NCBI GenBank assembly: GCA_015060705.1
Contig: SUXY01000005.1
Coordinates: 1-64,000 of the forward strand
From: Bacteroides sp.
GTDB lineage: Bacteria > Bacteroidota > Bacteroidia > Bacteroidales > Bacteroidaceae
Reading direction: 5' to 3'
Length of the DNA stretch: 64,000 nucleotides
Shown here piece after piece: positions 58,133-64,000 of the stretch. The notes under the pieces were generated by a model, which saw nothing but the letters and a program-made list of their open reading frames with translations, was not told where the DNA came from and did not search any database. The translations under genes and the position numbers were made by a program. Each line of letters starts with the position of its first letter. The stretch's first letter is position 1.

Positions 58133-58720
58133 CTAAATGCTGTCTGCCTCTACATAGCCATTCATCACGGCATAGATTGTCAATCCCGGAACCGACTTGA
58201 TTCCGAGCTTTTCGGTGATGTTCTTTCGGTGGCTGATGACCGTGGTGAGGCTGATGTTCAGTTTTTCTGCTATCTCCTTGTTGATGAGTCCTTTGGTAAT
58301 GAGTACCAATACTTCGATTTCTCTGGCGGAGAGCTCGTGTTCGATTGGGGAGGTGTGCGGATGATTGCATCCTTTGTGATGTCCCCGTTCATGCATTCGC
58401 AAGATAGATTTTACTAATGTTTTTTCATCCTGATAGATGTTCAGGGTAGGGACTCCCGCCAATTGCGGAAGGTTCTCGCCTCCGGCAAGCACAATGGCTC
58501 TCGGGTGGCGTTCGCGGAAGAAGGCGGTATGCTCGAAATAGATTTGGGCGGATACGAAGTAATGGGCATACATGTCCGGCGTATCGTCTACCAATTCGCC
58601 GAAAGAATGGAACACACGGATGGTGGCCATTGGAATGATTTCTTCCAATAACGTCTGGAGTCCTATACCACATAGGGTGTTGGAGTCGATGATGGCTATT
58701 TCTGGTTGATGTGTTTTCAT
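58133..58720 (-). CDS. LuxR/NarL-type response regulator-like protein
   Basis: LSAREIEVLVLITKGLINKEIAEKLNISLTTVISHRKNITEKLGIKS. Start at Met 58720 (ORF N-terminal extension is repeat DNA). Confidence 0.9.
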   Translation of the reverse strand: MKTHQPEIAIIDSNTLCGIGLQTLLEEIIPMATIRVFHSFGELVDDTPDMYAHYFVSAQIYFEHTAFFRERHPRAIVLAGGENLPQLAGVPTLNIYQDEKTLVKSILRMHERGHHKGCNHPHTSPIEHELSAREIEVLVLITKGLINKEIAEKLNISLTTVISHRKNITEKLGIKSVPGLTIYAVMNGYVEADSI

Positions 58721-58724
58721 TTTA

Positions 58725-58853
58725 TTCACCACAGAGTACACGGAGTTTTATCTTTTTTTTATAATTCACCACGGAGTACACGGAGTCTCACTGAGTTTTT
58801 TGTTTTTATGAGTAAATAATTTACTCTGTGGTACTCTGTGTACTTTGTGGTGA
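58725..58853. repeat. Non-coding inverted/tandem repeat element
   Basis: TTCACCACAGAGTACACGGAG and TTCACCACGGAGTACACGGAGTCTCACTGAG, then inverted TACTCTGTGGTACTCTGTGTACTTTGTGGTGA. Confidence 0.85.
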
Positions 58854-58860
58854 GTTTGAA

Positions 58861-60459
58861 CTATACACGCAGATAAGCAGCAACCGCTTCGGCACATCGT
58901 TCGCCGTCGATGCCGGCTGATACGATGCCTCCGGCATAGCCAGCTCCTTCTCCGCAAGGGAAGAGGCCGCTGATGGTGACGTGTTGCAGCGTTTCGTTGT
59001 CGCGGACAATACGGACAGGGGCGGAGGTTCTAGTCTCCATGCCAATCATGACGGCCTCGTTGGTAAGGAAGCCATGGGAGCTTCGTCCGAATTGTTGGAA
59101 GCCTTTGCTCAATCGGTCGCTGATGAAGTTGGGCATCCAGAAATGAAGCGGGGAAGATACCAGTCCTGGACTATACGAGGAAGCGGGCAGGTCGTAGCTT
59201 AACTTCTTGCGGGTGAAATCTACCATGCGTTGGGATGGAGCCGTCTGGCGCATGTTGCCTTGTTGCCAACAGGCTGCTTCAAGTGCTTCCTGGAGGTGCA
59301 TCATGGCAAGAGGACCTTCACCGGTGCAATGGATACCCAGTTCATCATTCTTCAACTGTAATTCTTTCTGTAACAAGTCTTCCGGGCGTAGTTCGACTAC
59401 CATACCGGAATTGCTCCATTTGCCACCACGATTGCTCGGACTCATACCGTTCACCACCAGTTGTTGAGGACCACTGGCGGCTGGTACCACAAATCCGCCG
59501 GGGCACATGCAGAAACTGTACACGCCTCGTCCGTCGACTTGGGTGACGAAGCTATATTCGGCAGCCGGGAGGTACTTGCCTCGACCGTTCTTGTTGTGGT
59601 ATTGAATTTGGTCAATCAAGTGTGACGGATGTTCCAAACGGACACCCACGGCGATGCCTTTGGCTTCGAGGTGTACGCCGTTGTTATTTAACCAACGATA
59701 AACATCTCTAGCCGAGTGTCCGGTAGCCAAGATGACAGGACCTCGGAATGTTTTTCCTGTATTGGTCTCGATGCCCACTACTTTTTCGTTTTCAATGATG
59801 ATAGCATCCATACGGGTTTCGAAATGCACTTCGCCTCCACATTCGAGGATGGTGTTGCGCATGTTTTCGATGACACGGGGGAGTTTGTCCGTACCGATGT
59901 GCGGATGGGCATCTACCAGAATCGAGGTACTTGCTCCATGTTGGCAAAAGACATTCAGGATTTTGTCCACGCTACCGCGTTTCTTGCTTCGGGTGTAAAG
60001 TTTTCCGTCCGAATATGCGCCGGCACCACCTTCTCCAAAGCTGTAATTACTCTCCGGATCAATCTTATGTTCGCGGCTGATGCGGGCGATGTCTACCTTT
60101 CGGTCACGGACATTCTTGCCTCGTTCCACCACGATGGGACGAAGGCCGAGTTCTATCAATCGTAAGGCGGCAAACAATCCACCCGGGCCAGCGCCGACAA
60201 CGATGACTTCCGGCTTTTTGTCTACCTTATTATATAATGTATAGACGAATTCATCGTCTTGCGGCATTTCGTTGATGTACAAACGCACTTTCAGATTGAC
60301 ATAAATGGTACGTTGACGGGCATCGATGCTTCGTTTCAACACCCGGATTGCGTTGATGGTCCGTGCATCGATTCCCTTGTCTTTACAGATGAACGACTTG
60401 ATGTTCTGTTCATTGGCTGCCTGCTCGGGCAGAACTCTAATTTGATATTCTTGTATCAT
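58861..60459 (-). CDS. FAD-dependent oxidoreductase/dehydrogenase
   Basis: PEVIVVGAGPGGLFAALRLIELGLRPIVVERG...FGEGGAGAYSDGKLYTR...GLFPCGEGAGYAGGIVSAGIDG. Confidence 0.93.
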   Translation of the reverse strand: MIQEYQIRVLPEQAANEQNIKSFICKDKGIDARTINAIRVLKRSIDARQRTIYVNLKVRLYINEMPQDDEFVYTLYNKVDKKPEVIVVGAGPGGLFAALRLIELGLRPIVVERGKNVRDRKVDIARISREHKIDPESNYSFGEGGAGAYSDGKLYTRSKKRGSVDKILNVFCQHGASTSILVDAHPHIGTDKLPRVIENMRNTILECGGEVHFETRMDAIIIENEKVVGIETNTGKTFRGPVILATGHSARDVYRWLNNNGVHLEAKGIAVGVRLEHPSHLIDQIQYHNKNGRGKYLPAAEYSFVTQVDGRGVYSFCMCPGGFVVPAASGPQQLVVNGMSPSNRGGKWSNSGMVVELRPEDLLQKELQLKNDELGIHCTGEGPLAMMHLQEALEAACWQQGNMRQTAPSQRMVDFTRKKLSYDLPASSYSPGLVSSPLHFWMPNFISDRLSKGFQQFGRSSHGFLTNEAVMIGMETRTSAPVRIVRDNETLQHVTISGLFPCGEGAGYAGGIVSAGIDGERCAEAVAAYLRV

Positions 60460-60468
60460 ATATTATTT

Positions 60469-60918
60469 TACCACGGATTACACAGATTGACACAGATTTT
60501 TATAATTTATATCTGCGAATGCCATTCTGTAGATTAGTAACATTGAAGTTAATCAATAGCCCCAATTGCTTTTGGGATAATTTTAGATAGGTCAATAATT
60601 GTGCTGAATGAATAGGCTGTAGCATGTCTACAGATTTCAGTTCTATCACAATTGTATCTTCTACCAGGATATCGATTCTATATCCATTATCCAAAGTCAT
60701 TCCTTTATAATTGATGGGAAGATCCTTTTGTCTTTCATATTTGATGTCTAATTTTTCCAGTTCATAACATAAACATTTCTCGTAGGTACTTTCTAGCAGT
60801 CCGGGTCCTAATAATTTATGTACTTCATAAGCACAACCAATTATTTTATATGATAATTCATTTATATTCATATCAAAAATAAATAATCTGTGTCAATCTG
60901 TGTAATCTGTGGTGAACC
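60469..60918. mobile_element. GxxExxY gene framed by ~31-bp inverted repeats
   Basis: ACCACGGATTACACAGATTGACACAGATT at 60470-60499; AATCTGTGTCAATCTGTGTAATCTGTGGTGAA at 60887-60918. Confidence 0.6.
60500..60871 (-). CDS. GxxExxY family protein (PDDEXK_3)
   Basis: ELSYKIIGCAYEVHKLLGPGLLESTYEKCLCYELEK...NGYRIDILVEDTIVIELKSVDML. Confidence 0.93.
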   Translation of the reverse strand: MNINELSYKIIGCAYEVHKLLGPGLLESTYEKCLCYELEKLDIKYERQKDLPINYKGMTLDNGYRIDILVEDTIVIELKSVDMLQPIHSAQLLTYLKLSQKQLGLLINFNVTNLQNGIRRYKL

Positions 60919-60920
60919 TA

Positions 60921-62291
60921 CTAACCAAATAAAGCACGGAAGGCTTCTTCTACTTTCCGTACGGGGATGATCTCTATTTTTATTTTCTTTGTATCGAGCC
61001 CTTGAAGGTTATGCTTTGGGATCAAGATACGTTTGAATCCTAATTTTTCCGCTTCGCTGATGCGTTGTTCGATGCGGTTCACAGGACGGATTTCACCACT
61101 TAGGCCCACTTCACCCGCCATACAGATGTCCCGGTCAATAGCTACATCCATGTTGCTCGACAGGATGGCGCTGATGATAGAGAGGTCGATGGCAGGGTCG
61201 TTCACCTTCAAACCACCGGCGATATTGAGGTACACGTCTTTCTGAGCCAATTTGAATCCGACACGCTTTTCGAGAACGGCCAGGAGCATGTTCATGCGAC
61301 GGAGGTCGAAACCGGTGGCGGAGCGTTGGGGATTACCATAGACCGCTGAGCTCACCAAGGCTTGTGTCTCAATCAAGAACGGGCGTACACCCTCGATAGC
61401 CGAGGCGATGGCTACACCGCTCATACCTTCGTGTTCGTCGGTGAGGAGCAGCTCAGAAGGATTGCTCACTTGTCTCAAACCATTTTGGCGCATTTCGTAG
61501 ATACCTAGTTCGGCGGTACTGCCGAAGCGGTTCTTGATGCTTCGGAGAATGCGGTACATGTAGTGTTGGTCTCCTTCGAATTGAAGGACGGTATCCACGA
61601 TGTGCTCCAGTACCTTTGGTCCCGCAATGCTACCTTCCTTATTAATATGGCCGATGAGTATTACCGGAATATTGCTTTCCTTGGCGAATTTCAAGATGGA
61701 AGCAGAACATTCCCGCACTTGCACCAAGCTTCCCGGAGAAGAATCAATGCTTTCCGTAAAGATGGTTTGAATGGAGTCAATGATGACCAAATCCGGACGG
61801 GTGTTCTTGATATGTACGTAGATCTGTTCCAACGACGTTTCACAGACGATGAGACAATCCGATGTCTGCTTGGTGATTCGGTCGGCTCTCAACTTCAATT
61901 GGCGGGCACTTTCTTCACCGGAGACATAAAGTACCTTCTTGTCGTTCAGTTTCAGCACCGTCTGAAGAATCAAGGTCGATTTACCAATGCCGGGTTCACC
62001 ACCCAACAAGACCAGACTACCTGGTACCAATCCGCCACCTAATACCCGGTTCAACTCCTCGTCGTGCATGTTGATGCGCGGTTCTTCGCCTCCGTGGATA
62101 TCGCTCAACGTTTGTGGTTGGCTTTTGGTGGGTTCCAGAATGGCAGCACCGTGTCGGGCAGCAGGTGATTCCTTACGTACCACCTGTTCAACATACGTGT
62201 TCCATTGTCCACACGACGGGCACTTGCCCACCCATTTGGGCGAATCCTGTCCGCAATGGGTACATACATATTGTGTCTTCTCTTTGGCCAT
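60921..62291 (-). CDS. radA: DNA repair protein RadA/Sms
   Basis: YVCTHCGQDSPKWVGKCPSCGQWNT; LLGGEPGIGKSTLILQ; KNRFGST. Confidence 0.97.
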   Translation of the reverse strand: MAKEKTQYVCTHCGQDSPKWVGKCPSCGQWNTYVEQVVRKESPAARHGAAILEPTKSQPQTLSDIHGGEEPRINMHDEELNRVLGGGLVPGSLVLLGGEPGIGKSTLILQTVLKLNDKKVLYVSGEESARQLKLRADRITKQTSDCLIVCETSLEQIYVHIKNTRPDLVIIDSIQTIFTESIDSSPGSLVQVRECSASILKFAKESNIPVILIGHINKEGSIAGPKVLEHIVDTVLQFEGDQHYMYRILRSIKNRFGSTAELGIYEMRQNGLRQVSNPSELLLTDEHEGMSGVAIASAIEGVRPFLIETQALVSSAVYGNPQRSATGFDLRRMNMLLAVLEKRVGFKLAQKDVYLNIAGGLKVNDPAIDLSIISAILSSNMDVAIDRDICMAGEVGLSGEIRPVNRIEQRISEAEKLGFKRILIPKHNLQGLDTKKIKIEIIPVRKVEEAFRALFG

Positions 62292-62404
62292 TTTGAGATT
62301 TTTGTTTGAGAGTACAAAGGTAAGGAAAGTTTCGGATATAATAAAGATTTATAGTTTTATCGCAAAAAAATAGAGAAAAGTGATAGATTGTTCAAAATAC
62401 TTCT

Positions 62405-62412
62405 TATATTTG
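62405..62412 (+). promoter_or_regulatory. Candidate Bacteroidetes -7 element upstream of the thr leader
   Basis: TATATTTG matches TAnnTTTG; TTG motif about 19 bp upstream. Confidence 0.55.
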
Positions 62413-62449
62413 CGCCATTGAAACTAAAAACAAGAGAGAATAATTCAAA

Positions 62450-62533
62450 ATGACAATGTACTATCAACATATGACCCCTTCCATGCGAATGTGGACGATG
62501 ACCACAACCATGATGATGACCCCTCGGGGTTAG
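62450..62533 (+). CDS. Thr/Met-rich leader peptide of the aspartokinase operon
   Basis: MTMYYQHMTPSMRMWTMTTTMMMTPRG*; 7 Thr and 9 Met in 27 codons, followed by hairpin-forming sequence and thrA. Confidence 0.8.
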   Translation: MTMYYQHMTPSMRMWTMTTTMMMTPRG

Positions 62534-62674
62534 GATAGTATATATGTGTTTCTACGCGATACACGCTTATGGATGTAAGCATCAATCAAATCAATTTTTA
62601 TTTTAAAAGAATTCATTCTACTTTCAGGTCATTCAGACGATTGAAAGGAGGAAGAATATAAAAATATCAATAGC

Positions 62675-64000
62675 ATGAAAGTATTGAAGTTTGGCGGTAG
62701 CTCAGTTGGCTCCGTAAATAGCATTTTAAGTGTAAAGAAGATTGTTGAAGCAGTTAAAGAGCCGGTGATTGTCGTTGTTTCGGCTTTGGGTGGCATTACA
62801 GATAAGTTGATCCATACTTCGCAGATGGCTGCGGATGGTAACCCGGCTTACGAAAAGGAGTATCGCGAGATATTGAACCGTCATATAGAAATGGTGTATA
62901 CCGTGATACCGGCAGGTGAACCACGTAGCATTTTGTTGGATCAGGTGAATGAACTTCTGAACGAATTGAAGGACATCTTCCAAGGTATCTATTTGATTCG
63001 TGACCTTTCACCAAAAACATCGGCTACCATTGTCAGCTATGGTGAACGCCTTTCATCCATTATTGCGGCTACTCTCATCGAAGGAGCTGTATGGTATGAT
63101 TCGCGTACTTTCATCAAGACAGAAAAGAAACATTCCCGTCATATTTTGGATTCAGAGTTGACCAATCGCTTGATTAAGGAAACCTTCAAGGAACTTCCAA
63201 AGGTAGCGTTGGTACCAGGATTCATTTCCAGTGACAAGAATAGTGGGGAAATCACCAACTTGGGTCGTGGTGGTTCGGATTATACCGCTTCTATCATTGC
63301 AGCTGCCATGAATGCAGAAGTGTTGGAAATCTGGACCGATGTAGACGGCTTCATGACTGCCGATCCACGTGTCATCAGCAGTGCATATGTCATTAACGAG
63401 CTGAGCTATGTGGAAGCCATGGAACTTTGTAACTTCGGTGCGAAGGTGGTGTATCCGCCGACTATTTATCCGGCTTGTCATCATAACATTCCTATTGTCA
63501 TCAAGAATACCTTCAATCCGGAAGCTCCTGGAACTATTATCGAACAAGAAATCAAGGATGAGAAGGCGAAGGCTATCAAGGGTATTTCTTCGATTAACGA
63601 TACCAGTTTGATTACTGTTACCGGTCTTGGTATGGTGGGTGTCATTGGGGTGAACTACCGCATCTTTAAAGCATTGGCCAAGAATGGTATCAGTGTGTTT
63701 ATGGTCTCTCAGGCTTCTTCAGAAAACAGTACTTCTATCGGTGTACGTAATCAGGATGCTGAATTGGCTTGCGATGTGTTGAACGAAGAATTTGCCAAGG
63801 AAATCGAGATGGGCGAAATCAGTCCGGTTTGCGCAGAAAAGAATTTGGCAACCATTGCGATTGTAGGCGAGAACATGAAGCACACTCCGGGTATTGCCGG
63901 TAAGTTGTTCGGTACCTTGGGCCGTAATGGTATCAGCGTTATTGCTTGTGCGCAAGGTGCATCGGAAACCAATATCTCGTTTGTCGTCGAAGAAAATTCA
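62675..64000 (+). CDS. thrA: Bifunctional aspartokinase/homoserine dehydrogenase (partial, runs off window end)
   Basis: MKVLKFGGSSVGSVNSILSVKKIVE...; GRGGSDYTASIIAAAMNAEVLEIWTDVDGFMTADPR; ACT-region VTGLGMVGVIGVNYRIFKALAKNGISVFMVSQASSE. Open to 64000; absent from ORF track. Confidence 0.96.
   Translation, partial: MKVLKFGGSSVGSVNSILSVKKIVEAVKEPVIVVVSALGGITDKLIHTSQMAADGNPAYEKEYREILNRHIEMVYTVIPAGEPRSILLDQVNELLNELKDIFQGIYLIRDLSPKTSATIVSYGERLSSIIAATLIEGAVWYDSRTFIKTEKKHSRHILDSELTNRLIKETFKELPKVALVPGFISSDKNSGEITNLGRGGSDYTASIIAAAMNAEVLEIWTDVDGFMTADPRVISSAYVINELSYVEAMELCNFGAKVVYPPTIYPACHHNIPIVIKNTFNPEAPGTIIEQEIKDEKAKAIKGISSINDTSLITVTGLGMVGVIGVNYRIFKALAKNGISVFMVSQASSENSTSIGVRNQDAELACDVLNEEFAKEIEMGEISPVCAEKNLATIAIVGENMKHTPGIAGKLFGTLGRNGISVIACAQGASETNISFVVEENS

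Noticed and set aside
1-64000. tRNA/rRNA genes, integrases or IS transposases
   Set aside because: None recognised by eye; absence is not proven without tRNAscan/HMM searches.

Overview
The window looks like a Bacteroidales chromosome segment (TAnnTTTG-type promoters, UpxY-like antiterminator, smalltalk/DUF4248/HU module); genus not determined. Most of it is a large leftward-transcribed capsule/exopolysaccharide locus: UpxY-like NusG factor, CapD/FlaA1-like dehydratase, two OmpA-like proteins, DegT aminotransferase, Wza, Wzc, CpsB-type phosphatase, Wzm/Wzt, many glycosyltransferases, TagD/TagF-like genes, EpsG-like polymerase, WcaJ-like transferase. Accessory material within it includes: (1) an 8.5-kb AT-rich cassette with a RADAR-like defence operon (membrane protein, RdrA-like ATPase, RdrB-like adenosine deaminase) followed by an RloA/RloB-like ATPase + TOPRIM pair, bracketed by a partial duplication of a ydcF-like gene; (2) a putative peptide-modification (RiPP-like) cassette of radical SAM/SPASM, two PqqD-like proteins, two HprK-like kinases, a nucleotidyltransferase, an S24/S26 peptidase and three paralogous KxYVKP-type candidate precursors, with possible invertible regulatory segments; (3) an antiparallel primase/HU/smalltalk/amidase module with a 4 x 23-bp iteron-like array; (4) a dispersed ~100-bp palindromic repeat family (8 full or partial copies) that has entered the primase coding frame and appears to truncate a PIN toxin; (5) a GxxExxY gene framed by ~31-bp inverted repeats plus a related non-coding element nearby; (6) a Thr/Met-rich leader peptide upstream of thrA. 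All calls are by eye from sequence and translated ORFs; no searches were run.
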